A stretch of 29,437 nt of DNA from Ichthyophonus hoferi. Lineage: Eukaryota > Opisthokonta > Ichthyosporea > Ichthyophonida > Ichthyophonidae. The stretch lies in assembly GCA_002751075.1 (NCBI GenBank), contig NAOQ01000014.1, forward strand, positions 1 through 29,437, written 5' to 3'. The stretch's first letter is position 1; the number at the start of each line of letters is the position of its first letter. A program made the translations under genes and the position numbers. The notes under the pieces were generated by a model. The model saw only the letters and a program-made list of their open reading frames with translations, was not told where the DNA came from and made no database searches. This document shows, piece by piece, positions 1 to 11,645 of the stretch.

Positions 1-611
1 CTCTACTCTATTTTCTTTCGTCATTTACATATCCTCTCTTCCTCTCCTAGCCTCTCTTCCTTTGTCTTCTTGTATGCATTGTGTAGTTCTATTCTACCTT
101 CACACTCTGTTATATGTTATTACTATTGGTTAATTTCTTGCACAATTGTTATGTGCTATATATGATATACGCATTGCTCCAATTAAAGCATTTTGTCATT
201 CCACCATATCTACCCAATCATTGTGGTATTATAAATTCCTATATATATATGAACTTGTATGTTGTCGTATTTCTAACACATCTGTCTTATAGTGCTAAGA
301 AATTATTGATTGTTTTACCAATTGTATATACTTAACACTAACCATATTGGTGTCATCTTGCAATATTATTATACTGTTATGCTATTTTATAAACCATTAT
401 ACTGTAAAGCATACGTACTAACATATATTAGCACTATCGTATATATTATCATACTATCATATTAACATACTATCTCCCACTAGCATTACATTCTATGATT
501 ATACTATTAAGCTATTTACTATCATACTATCATACCATTATATTATCATACCATTATATTATCATGCCATCATATCAACCTACCAACCTACCCGCACATA
601 TACATGGGCAG
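1..611. other. AT-rich non-coding sequence, probably intron of the first gene
   Basis: No exon-like stretch is visible. The sequence is TA-rich. From about 350 to 570 it is made of loosely repeated units built on ATACTATCAT and on ATACCATTATATTATC. The latter occurs twice in tandem near 530-562. It most likely lies in an intron of the gene whose exon starts near 612. Confidence 0.5.
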
Positions 612-2803
612 AGTCTAGCTGCTGTTAAATATGGTGCCGTAGTGCCCCCTTCCCTTAAATCCTGTCTTAAACCCTATGACCTCCCTCACCGTTCTGATCA
701 CCTCATGAAGCTGTTAGCAGGTATGTATTCTTTAAAAAATGTCACCGGTTATATGTATATATATAGAGCTTATACTAACATCTCATTTACACTACTATCT
801 CTAATATCTTTATATTTAAAGGTATGTATACATACATATATACATTGATATAGTTATAGGTGTATGGATATACACAGAATTCATATATATATATACTACT
901 TATAAATGCCATTTTAGCTCTCTATAAACCCAGTATAAGACCTCTTATATTTATCTAAGATTTCAATTGGATAGTTACTATATCTCATAGTCTTATTAAT
1001 ATCACTATTACTGTATAAAATTACAATTTTATACAGAGGAGTCTACTTGTTCTTAATCACCTCTCATATTTTTTTCTTTCTTTTTCATTTTCTATGTATG
1101 TTTTTTTCTCTTTGATATTGTTTTTCTTTGACCTACCTGGCTCTTTGATATTTTTCAACATTCATATATATATATGTTTATATGTGCATGCATATATATG
1201 CGTATGTATGTATGTATGTATGTAGATTTAGGTGATAATATGTCTGGTAGTATGTATAATAGTGTGTATAATAGTATGTATCTAAGCACCCTTCTAAGTG
1301 ATTTTAGCCATTCAATGATATACACACATTTTTAATCATCTCTATGCTTAATGTTTGCCAACCACCAGCCCCTACCTTCCAATGGAGTGGTCGTTGGTCC
1401 TTTACCACGTGTCAGGGTGTCATGGGAACACCAATGGTAGACCTCGCTCTGGGTTTAATATCCCCTTTGAAATATGGTAAATGATATGATATATATTGAT
1501 AATACAGTGACAGATATAGATACTATTGTATTCATACTTAGTGTATGCATTAATAAAGATGGAAAGATCATATTCTGATAAATACATACACACTACATTT
1601 AAAAATATGTTTATAATATTCATAGATATCCTAATTATTTATTATGTGTGAATGTATATATTATTATACTCTCAATACATATTTATATATGACATTCTAC
1701 CATACATACTATGATACTATAGGTGTATATATATTTACACATATTACGCATACAAGCAATATAATAAGCTGTGTGAGGACATTATCTAACCATATTTTGT
1801 ATTGACCCATAGTGGCTATGATAAAGAAGATGTTATCCTGGGATAAGACCAGTCGGCATGCTAACTCCCTCCCTATCCCTGTGTGTTCAACTACGCATCC
1901 TGCTTGGGAAGATTTCGTGAAGGTATGGTGCTATACATATACATATATGTTAGTATATGATAGCCCCTATATATATATATATATGAGTATGTACTAATAC
2001 CTGTATATCCATTACTGTTTTTATTTTTTAATTCTAGTTACCTATAGGTCTGTATATATGCATTATTTGACTTAGTTGGCTGCCTAATACTATAACTCTA
2101 GTATATTTCTGGGTATCATTGCCTCCACCTAATGTCTTACGTTATATTTATATTCACATTCGTATACTTAGAGCTATACATTTGGCATTATACTATACTA
2201 TACTAACTATCTGCATAAATACCTGCAGCATCCCTAACCCATACCCTTTGACTTAGAATTATACGTTATCATATCGCCCTTTATAATGCGTCCTGTATAT
2301 TATGTATGACCTTTTCGTTTTGTTCTTCCAATCGCTGCTACATACATATTCTCCTATTATTTTCATACATCATATACCTTTAATGAATAGCTAATAATAA
2401 CTTTACCCTTTATCTCCTTCAGAATAAAAACCGCAAATCTGCCTCTATTCTAAGCGCTCCTGAAACACCTATCACCGACGAAGGTGCCCCTGACATGGAC
2501 TCTTCCTTGACCCAATCCAATTGTACTAGCCCAGATCAACAAAGTGTGCTCTTCACTCCTGTACAAACTCCCCCAGCTGCTACAGCAACCATACCCATAA
2601 CTACCACTACAACTACAACCATTCCTAGACAAGATACAAATAGGAATGGGCATGAAGTAGAAGTGGAGATTAATAGAGGTAATCAATCATCGTCACCTTT
2701 ATCCCCATCATCTCCATTATTATTCTCGCCTATAGAAACCCGTAAACGGAGAAATTCTGAGAGGCAACAAGATACTGGGAGTGGAAGGCTCCTATCAAGT
2801 TAA
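612..2803 (+). CDS. 3' part of an unrecognised multi-exon gene (last three exons)
   Basis: Three exons join in a consistent reading frame: 612-720 (ends phase 1), 1813-1922 (starts with two bases, ends phase 0) and 2423-2803 (ends in TAA). Donors are GTATGT and GTATGG. The acceptors are ...GGGCAG, ...CATAG and ...CTTCAG. The first exon encodes a basic, helix-prone segment beginning SLAAVKYGAVVPPSLKS. The second continues it (VAMIKKMLSWDKTSRH) and ends in HPAWEDFVK. The last exon encodes about 126 residues of low-complexity, probably disordered tail rich in Ser, Thr, Pro and Asn, with a run of seven Thr, several SP/TP sites and a basic RKRRNSE stretch. The 5' part lies outside the window or upstream of 612, where I find no convincing exon. 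I do not recognise the family. The folded part could be the end of an alpha-helical repeat domain, but that is only an impression. The first acceptor is the least certain boundary. Confidence 0.6.
1202..1224. repeat. (TATG)n microsatellite
   Basis: A perfect tetranucleotide run of about five and a half units within the intron between the exons ending at 720 and starting at 1813. The following bases, to about 1280, contain degenerate GTATGTATAATAGT-type copies. Confidence 0.85.
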
Positions 2804-2956
2804 ACTTTTACAGTTAACGTAGAACTAGATTTACATATATAGCCCTTTCTTTCTCTTTCCTTGTACAGTCCGAACCGGCTTAGTAAGATAGAGATGAGCT
2901 TCCTCTTTCTAAGATTGATAAATATTAGAACCATTGTGTAACTTGGTTAAAAAATT

Positions 2957-2962
2957 AATAAA
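2957..2962 (+). promoter_or_regulatory. Candidate polyadenylation signal of the first gene
   Basis: AATAAA about 154 bases downstream of the TAA stop at 2801-2803 on the same strand. It is the first canonical hexamer after the stop. Confidence 0.5.
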
Positions 2963-4539
2963 TAAGCTAACGTGCTTATTGATTGACTGTAATGAGAATA
3001 ATAAATCAGTTTATTTCATGTGATGTCTGATTGTACATAGACATAGTATATGCGCGGTAGACTAATATAAGACACTTTCAGTAAGTGATCATTGGTTGAG
3101 ACAAGATGTTTACGCGTGACTCTGTATTGTTTTCATATGTTTACTGGTTTATCTGCGACAGATTATTGTATGAAGCATGATTCATATCTTATAGTAGTGT
3201 CCGTGTGATGTCAATCTAATTCAGGTCAATATTTCCAATATACTTAAACTGGACTTCTAATATAACTAATCTATATACCTCATACATTTAATCATATGTA
3301 ATTTGTAAACAGATTCAGGATATATATCAGTTAATGCTAAGGTTCAATTATTACCTCTTGCCCTCCGTCTCCTTCTTCCCTCTTTGACCATCCACGAAAA
3401 AATTAAAGAATTTGATTTCTTTCTGATTTAAATACTAAGTCTTTTTTGGATATGGGGTAAGTCAGTACTCTAATTGTAGCCATTTAAATTTATCTTACTG
3501 CGGATTAGTCGATAATGAAAGTCATTTATTTTGTATCTGTTAACCAAGTATATTTATAGTACATTTACTGGTCTTAACTGAATATGTAGATATACATATA
3601 TATTATCCTTTACAAAATATAATGGAAAAGATTTGTAATGATATTTATGTGTCGATATTTGATATTTGGGACACTATGATAGAGCTTGCATCTGAGTAGA
3701 TCAAAATAGAACTGATTGGTAGATGATAAAATTGAAAACAAATAAAAAACCAAATTAAGATTGTAGATACTATATTAACTCATCACAGCTCGGCTTGAAA
3801 AAAATAAATGGCTTTTTATTAGTTCTAAATCATGTGAATATGACTGAAATTTTACCTTACCTATTGATAGAGTTGAGTGTGTAATTTGTTTTTTAGTAGT
3901 TAAAGTTTAGCATAAATGGGCGTTAAGAATGGATTGGCTTTTTCGATATGAAATTATAATATAATTGTGATGATATATACATATTTTTTACTGGTTTGCT
4001 CAGATGTGCATATACTTTGAACTAACTCCATATGCTGAGCGGGGTGACATCCCATACACTCTGACTGAAATTAGCTTGAATGGTTAAGTTAATGAGAGGA
4101 TCATGGTAATTGGTCATAATGAGTGTTAACCACAACTTAGCACTCACGCGGAAACGAAGTATAAAAGAAAAGAAAACTTAATAATAAAGGAACCATTTAC
4201 ATATACACGGTAACACTGGCAAAAAATACGCAGGCACTCGTAATACACATAATTTTTTGCATTTATTATGTTTGTATTAATCACATCATTTTTGTGATAT
4301 CTAGTCCACGGTTGAAAATCACATACGATAATCTGTGCACAGATCTCTCACTCGTTCAGAAGTTAGAGACCTGCCTACTAATATTAAATAGTGGCAATAG
4401 TTATTAGTTACATTGTACTATAACTCCCCTTACTGGTCTGTCCCATTGTACAATTTCCACATTAGCACCCAAGCAAATTAAAACATTGGTTCCCGCTGAA
4501 TTAAAACAGATGTATAATTACTATAGTCAAGTTACCTAG

Positions 4540-5749
4540 AGAGTCAGTATACGTCCCTTCTATAGAACCTCTACCACAACAACTGAGCCTTCAGGAGAGA
4601 TCAGATCAAGTGACTATTACTACCGCTGGCCCAGAAAAATTAACTACTATACGATATTCAATTGGAGATCCCGAAGCCTTCGGGCAAGTCGGTAGAACTA
4701 CTACATATTCTTATACAGGTAGCAATGAATGAAAGATGTATGTTTTGGTTTAAAATATATATAGACATGACAGATGCATATTAAATGGATATCTATTTCT
4801 CATCGAGTTGAATCCATAGCCCAATTGATCACAAGTCATTTTTATTGGTTATAATTGACCAACAAAACATCAGTGTAAATCTCGATCCAGTTATGGGATT
4901 AGCTACTGTGTATGCAATCAAGAGGACAAGAAATGCATTCCAATGCCCATATTTATATTTTATATTCAACACTAATTCGCAAATAAAGTATTCTCGGTTA
5001 CATTAATAACAAAGGAATGTGCACTTTCGCAGGTGTACTTCCTTTAGATAGTTTACCTTATGCTTTTATAAACACACAGGTATATTAGAACTATAGTCTG
5101 TAATATTTTGTTATACTCGAGTGTATTCATTTGTGTAAACATTTGACAAGATTTATTAAAAGAATATGTTTAATAAACAAATAAAACTATATAGAGGTCT
5201 GATTAAATATAGCTACAAACATAACATAGATGAAAAATAATTATATTTTAAATTAATTAATTACTTAGAATCGGCTATTAATAAACATGGTTTAATGATA
5301 ATTATTAATCTATATAGTATGCTCTATTTAGAAATAAGAAAAGTGATCTTTCTGCAACAGGATCTTCCTTTGGTTACCTGAGGTCATACTGAAAAGAAAA
5401 CTTTTGGCTTTATTTAAGTTTCTAACTGCAATTGCAGCTGTCATCCATAATGGGTCAGAGAATATATATTTATACAGGTTGAAATTGATACATATGTGTG
5501 CAAGTCTGTTACAACTGGTTAGCACACTATTATTATTGGCGGTTATTAACAGAATAATATTTTGTAGTAAATGATGACTAACTAAATATTTTAAAAGCTT
5601 TACATTATCATTTTTTCTTTTTTTGCAGTAATATATCTTTAAGGGGTTTAATTAGAACACAATTAAAATTAAACCCAGTCTAAAACTACAATATTTAAAA
5701 GCAAATGGTTTGTATATATTTGCAGGTAGGCGTGACACTGGGAATTTGA
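4540..5749 (+). CDS. Weak candidate three-exon fragment of an unknown protein
   Basis: A stop-free frame with coding-like composition runs from 4505, or from an acceptor ending at 4539, to a donor after 4718. It encodes a stretch beginning SVYVPSIEPLPQQLSLQERS and containing TIRYSIGDPEAFGQVGR. It ends in phase 1 and fits an acceptor before 5033 (exon 5033-5079, VLPLDSLPYAFINTQ). That exon ends in phase 0 and fits a last exon at 5726-5749 (VGVTLGI then TGA). The donors are GTAGCA and GTATAT. I do not recognise the protein; the style recalls an extracellular beta-sandwich segment, but this is only an impression. No start exon was found. It may be a decayed gene piece or chance open frames. Confidence 0.25.
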
Positions 5750-7038
5750 GAAGAAACGATCCAGATTTTAACTTGACTTGACGCATGCAGGGTGCTAGTT
5801 TCAGGGCTATATGTCATAGAGAATTTTAAATTATATTGTATATTATATTATATTATATTAGGATAAAAGAAATTGTTTGACTAAGGAGTGACTCAGCACA
5901 CGCTTCCATATATATATATATATAAATAAACAAAAATTAATACAATTTGAGTTCATGTGGATAAGGCGACTATAGGCGAAAAATTCGAATAGGGTAACCA
6001 TATTCAAACTCGCGACCAACCCCCGAAAGGTCACCATCAAGGGAATGATATATTTTATGTGCAATATGCTATAATACAATATCATATAATATTCTGAAAT
6101 ATCATATAATATAACTATGATCAAATCTCTGCTGCTTTTTGCTTTTTACCTCCATTGGAACTTCATATTTTTAAATAGGATACTATATACTAATCTTTTG
6201 TTAGTAACCACTAAAATACTAGATTGCTAAATAGATATTCTATAATAAGCATCTTTTTAAAATTCGCGAATTTCAGCACGTCATATATATAACGCGATTA
6301 CCGAATTGTCTCAATAGTCCGAAGTCCGAAGTGGTTGTAGATTTTGGTGAGTAATTAAATATAAATTAGTGTTTTATCTTGCCTTTTTGCAGCACCTGCT
6401 TTTGCCTATCTGAAGACTTTATTTTATTTAAAGTTAGTGAAATATGTACTATTGCGACATTCTTACTATATTGTTACTTGACCTTGCTTTTGGCCTACTG
6501 TGTCTTTTATTATGTTATGCTGATTCTTAAGTATGGGAATAAGCTTTTTCTTTCATTACTTATTTAAAGTATTTCCTTGTTGAATGGTTTAATTTGTTAC
6601 CCTGGTGACAAGACTCTTTCCATGGTCACATTCTTGATATGAAAGAGATCTCTGTTCTGTTAAATATTATTTGTTAATTTTAAATCTTCCATGTTTTTAT
6701 GGGATAAAAACAAGATTAACCCAATGAAGTCTAATAATTATTTACATTAAGATATATTTTGTCTTTTGGTTTGCATTGCATTTTAATGTTGCTCTACCCA
6801 AATACATTTATTTTAGTTCCTTCATCCATAAATCCAATAATAACCATGTATTTATGTATTTATGTAACATCCATACCCACTTCCTCCCACACTCTCCCTG
6901 ATTCTTTTTTTGTTCTCATTATTAGCCCATCATATTTCCCTACTTCATCTTAGCATCTACCTTATTACAGAAAAACATTCTCTTATGTCCACCTGTCTGT
7001 ATAACTAACCAATAATATAACACTGTAGATACAGGAAC

Positions 7039-10000
7039 ATGGCTGACGATAAAAAGAAACAGCTGGCTTTTGCCATTGCTGAATTCCTCAGCGAAGAGCT
7101 CAACACACTGAGTGAGGATGCCAAAGAGAGTCTTGAAGGTGGGTCTATGTATTGGTTGGTGTGGGTTGGTGAGAAAATAGCTATTAATCTCTGCTCTCTT
7201 GCTCTCTTTCTAGTTGCACTTTCAATCCTCCCTTGCCTACCATACCCTAACCCACCTACACCCGCAGTGGCTATACAGTGTCTCGAATCTTCTTATGGGT
7301 TTGAGATGGGCGATGGAGAGGCCCAGGCTCTCTACAGCCTCAAGCCTCGTTCCCTCTTAGAGGTCTTTGAGACGGGATTGGCCGCCCCTACTATGCCTAG
7401 CAACCTACCTAGTATGTCCTCTTCTATTTGACTTATGACTTCTATGCTCTCTATTTCTTTGTGCTTTATATCCATTCCCGCCCCCTTTTCCTCCTCTAGT
7501 GATAGGTCATAAACTACCATCTGATCATCCCTCCTCTTAGGTTATGGCGAGGTAGACGACGCTCGCCAAAGAGCCGATGCTATGAAAGATCAAGGTTAGT
7601 TATTGGTTCATTTACCTGATTTCTATATTGATCGCGCTGTGTTATTGGTTTACCTTTTCCAATGTTGTAACTGTCGCATTTGTATGATCATTGATCAGTA
7701 TTTTTATGTCTTTGTGTATGTGTATTGAACCAATAATTGAAGGTTATTTATTCCTCCTAATTTTTAAATGAGCATGTTTGGTTTAACTTCATATTAAAAG
7801 GGGCAGGGAGGCATAGAAATAATGTAAAATTAAAGAGAGAATATGATTGGGAGATATATATGTTGCAGATTATGAAATGTGTGATAACTTGGTTTAGAAA
7901 CACTGGAAATAATAAATAAAAACCAAGAAAAATAATTAGTGGGATATATAGATAAGTCATTTCATTGGTCGATATGTCATAGGAAGATTAGAAAAGGGAG
8001 GAAGGGAATGGAATGGAGTGGCTAATTTTTTGTAAGATGGACGAGAGCAGATTTGTAATTGGCTGGGGGTCATGTGCCAGTATTGCACCTATTTACTTCA
8101 GCCGCCCAGAATGGCACACGACCTGATGGTAGATCTAACACATCACGTGACCTTAGGTAATGAGGCGGTCAAGTCAGGGGACTATCAAGGTGCTATTAAA
8201 ATGTACTCTGAGGCGATCTCTATATGCCCCGACAACGCTATCTACTATGTTAACAGGTATGTATGTGTTATTATATCTCTATCTATATGCATGTATATCT
8301 AGTCTATGGTTATCTGGATCTTCTTATTATTTAATCATTTAATTAACCTGTCGCTTTTCAGGGCCGCTGCTTACACCAAGCTAGACCAATTAGACAAGGC
8401 CATTGCTGACTGTCAGAAAGGTGTCGAGATCAATCCTCTGTATAGCAAGGGATTTAGCCGCATGGGGTAAGTGTTTCCTATTGGGTCTTTGGTATTTTTA
8501 TGGCTATAATTGGAGGATATATAGGTTAGATGAGATGGCAAAATATAAAGAGGAAAAGTAACTGGTCGGATAAGAACAAAGAAGAGAGGCGTGGCATAGG
8601 TGTAGGTGTAGTCATGGGGAGGAAGCGAGGGTTGGTTGTGTTATTTATTATTGTTACATATCTTTGCCACCCTTTCCCAGCACTTTGCATTTCTCATATA
8701 TACGCTCTCTGTCCTCCTCTCTGTCCCCTCAATAGCACATGTTACTATATCCATTTCTCATGTAAGCCTCCTCTGCCTCTGCCCTCCCCTCTCTCCTCTC
8801 TAGTACATGCTACTTTGCCCAACAGAACTGGGTTGAGGCAGTCAAGGCCTACGAACAGGCGGCACTACTAGAACCTACCAACCAATCATATAAGGACAAC
8901 TTGGCTGCTGCTAAAGCTAAGGCTGGCAACGGCAAAGACATGGTTGGTTACTCCTTCCGCCTTCTCTCTTATCTTTACCTCTTTCTTCATACCTACTTCT
9001 TAGTCATGCTTTTATATATTTGGCTCATATTTTTGTGTTGTTTTGTGTATGTATGTTATTACTACCACTACATTTTATTTCATACCTAATGACCTCCATT
9101 TCTTTTCTTTTTTCCTGCTTTTCTTACTTACGACAAGGTTATTCTATTGAATCATGGCTCGTAATTCTACTGGATTTGTCGTCGTGGATTGCTACACATT
9201 GATGGTTGTAGTAGTAAAAGTATTATACCCCTGATACCATATACTACATATACTACACACCCTGTCCTATATATAACTGACACTTATACATACCCACCTG
9301 TACCTACCACCCTCACAGAGTGCCACTGGCCAGGCACCTGCAGGGCCGTCTGCAAATGATCTCGCTGGGCTTCTAGGGGGTATGGGCGGTGGTGCCGGTG
9401 GAGCTGGTGCAGCCGGTGGAATGCCTGACCTTAATGCCTTACTTAGCAACCCTGCTATGATGGACATGGCTCAGAAATTCATGCAGTCAGGGGGACTCGA
9501 GAAGATGATGGAGAACCCCGCCATGATGCAAATGTGAGTACGTGTATGTAGTTGAGGTTGGGCGGTGGGTAGGGGTTTGTTGTGTTGGTTTATGTGTGGT
9601 TTGGTGGTTGGGAGAGTGCTTATAGATATTTTATAAGTTTACATATATATGCGCGTGTATGTCCGCAGATGAAGCAATACCTACCCTAATATTGACTGAT
9701 CACATCACGTTCAGTCTTACATTATACCCAATCGACAGTGCATTTAAATTATGTGTATTCTTATAGGCTATTTCCATTGGTCTACTACTGAGCCTTGCAC
9801 CTTGTCCTGTAAGATTATTGGAAATAATTTTTTGACGCGCCATATATACCCTTTACTAATAACCAATAGCTAACAACCACATGTTATAATGTATATATCT
9901 AATATATATATAATTACTAATCATAACATACCCCACAACACGTACAGGGCGGCTAACATGATGGGTAATCGTGGTGGGCAAGGTGGAGCCTCTCCTCAGG

Positions 10001-10413
10001 CTCCTAATCTTCAGGAAATGCTTAATAACCCCGACCTTCAGAAACTGTATGTCCTTGTATCCTACTAATGTTAACTCATACATATTATACTTGTATGCAT
10101 ACATACATCATACATATATGCATCTTACTATAAATGATTAAAAAATGCTAAGCCATATACCGTAGTCTATATTTATTTTTCTCCTCTTTTATTTTATTTT
10201 ACATATATATAATATATGATATAACATAGATATCTTTATAGCCTGTAGCCCTGTATATATATCCACCAATATGTATCTGGAGTGGGGCACTGTGGTACTA
10301 CTTGAACCTTATATGGATAGAGCTATTCTATTGGATTACAGTCACTGATCCTAATTTATCATGCATCCATATACACCCATATCTATATATACAGTGCCAA
10401 GGACTTCAAGTAA
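7039..10413 (+). CDS. SGTA: SGTA-like small glutamine-rich TPR co-chaperone, complete, nine exons
   Basis: SGTA is a cytosolic co-chaperone. It hands hydrophobic tail-anchored and mislocalised proteins to the GET/BAG6 quality-control machinery and binds Hsp70/Hsp90 through its TPR domain. Exons: 7039-7138, 7268-7411, 7541-7594, 8157-8256, 8362-8466, 8804-8942, 9319-9533, 9948-10046 and 10395-10413. All junction phases agree and give 324 aa (human SGTA 313). An in-frame TAA at 7018-7020 supports this ATG. Residues 1-60 match the SGTA dimerisation and UBL-binding region (AESLE-type helix, then VAIQCLESSYG). Three TPRs cover about residues 88-205. The carboxylate-clamp residues are visible as K97, N101, N132, K162 and R166. 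A Gly/Ala-rich linker (about 231-248) leads to three Asn-Pro, Met-rich STI1-like repeats (255-323). The glutamine-rich tail of vertebrate SGTA is absent. Yeast and plant Sgt2 proteins are the same family. Identification is firm; the exon 6 donor has an alternative four bases downstream that would break phase. Confidence 0.94.
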
Positions 10414-10485
10414 AATGACCCGCTTTGCTAGTAGCCGGCCTTCTACTGGGTCCCACTAATGGATAATTAATTCCATGTCTGTATT

Positions 10486-10491
10486 AATAAA
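10486..10491 (+). promoter_or_regulatory. Candidate polyadenylation signal of the SGTA-like gene
   Basis: AATAAA 73 bases after the TAA stop at 10411-10413, on the coding strand. Confidence 0.6.
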
Positions 10492-11612
10492 TCGATATTG
10501 TCATAAGGAATCTAAACCAATTTGTTTTTTCCATGGCTGCTTCTGACCCAATAGAAATAAGCAAACCTCAAGTCTTATGTGCTTGACACCCGTTTTTTCC
10601 TTTCTCTCAATTTATTATGTATATATATATGGCTCTATGTTTGTACATTGGCTTGTGTGTTTACCAGAATGATGTAAACATTCTTCCACCTTGGGGGGTA
10701 TGCATCAATGCATGTATGTTCCAGTAATATATATGACTTACCAAGGGACAAGCATGATCATATGACCATATTTACTAGCTATCTATATTTTTATGTACAT
10801 ACTATCTATACTTGGTACTTCGTTATATATAGTGTAGGTCTCAGGAACGCTCGCGTCTTTACTTAATATTCCCAACCGAAGTCAGATATCGTTTTGTAAC
10901 AATCACTAGATCTAATACCAAGTAGTTTTGTGATCCTTCCAGGTGAGATGATTGTAAACCAATCGCCAATACAACTGGATAGAATTATAGTGTATAGGAT
11001 GTGATCACATTCCACATTGTCATTGCCATTGGTTCATAGTTCATACCTCAACTAAAATTCTAATTGTTTAAAGCTAATAACGTGTATACATAACATTTCT
11101 TGCTGTTTGATTAAAAGTTTGGAAAACGTCTATTGGATGGTTGCTAAATGGTTGCTGTCTAACCTTAGTTCAACGCTGATGATTGGCAGATGGTATAAAT
11201 GGGCATTACAACATATTATTATTTACTAATATTACATTCATGGTAACCACACAACACCCGAGTGTTAAATGAAGATTCTTACTATAAATAAATATGCATG
11301 TCAACAATATGCATTGCAGATGATTACATTAGTACATATAAAACATACATACTACACACCATATATTGCATTGAAGTGCTATAAATAACTATACAGAAAG
11401 AATAACTCAAAGGAAGCTAGTACAAAGTTGCAAACATAGAAATAGATTGGTATGGTATAAATGGTATAATGTAGCTAGGTTATGGTTCCATTCTGTACCT
11501 ATATATTCTCCTGTTACTTATTGGATGTACATGAACATGTAATAATGATAGATATAGGTTTAGAAATCATGCATATATATCAACATAAAAAGATATATAT
11601 ATATATATGGCA

Positions 11613-11618
11613 TTTATT
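11613..11618 (-). promoter_or_regulatory. Candidate polyadenylation signal of the LTA4H-like gene
   Basis: TTTATT on the + strand, which is AATAAA on the coding strand, 28 bases past the TAG stop at 11648-11646. This would give a very short 3' UTR. Confidence 0.55.
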
Positions 11619-11645
11619 GGATAATACATTTAACTAGAGTTAGCT

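Larger units (their letters stand above)
2804..7038. other. Intergenic region upstream of the SGTA-like gene
   Basis: About 4.2 kb without a recognisable gene. Apart from the weak candidate exons at 4540-5749 I see no conserved protein. Composition is AT-rich with few long microsatellites. There is a short TATAT-rich patch at about 5835-5862 and a (TA)n run at 5909-5924. The sequence around 5940-6045 is locally more GC-rich but I cannot assign it. Confidence 0.6.
10414..11645. other. Convergent spacer between the SGTA-like and LTA4H-like genes
   Basis: About 1.2 kb between two genes transcribed toward each other. It holds candidate polyadenylation signals for both (10486-10491 on + and 11613-11618 on -). 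I see no further coding sequence. It contains several ACCAAT/ATTGGT hexamers and a short (TA)n run near 11592-11608. Confidence 0.6.

Noticed and set aside
5940-6045. Possible tRNA or tRNA-derived element in a GC-richer patch on the minus strand
   Set aside because: A GTTTGAAT-like string and a GGTCGCGAG stretch are present, but no cloverleaf can be drawn and no A box is properly spaced.
6312-6335. Short tandem AGTCCGA/AGTCCGAAGT repeat
   Set aside because: Only about two units, too short to separate from chance.
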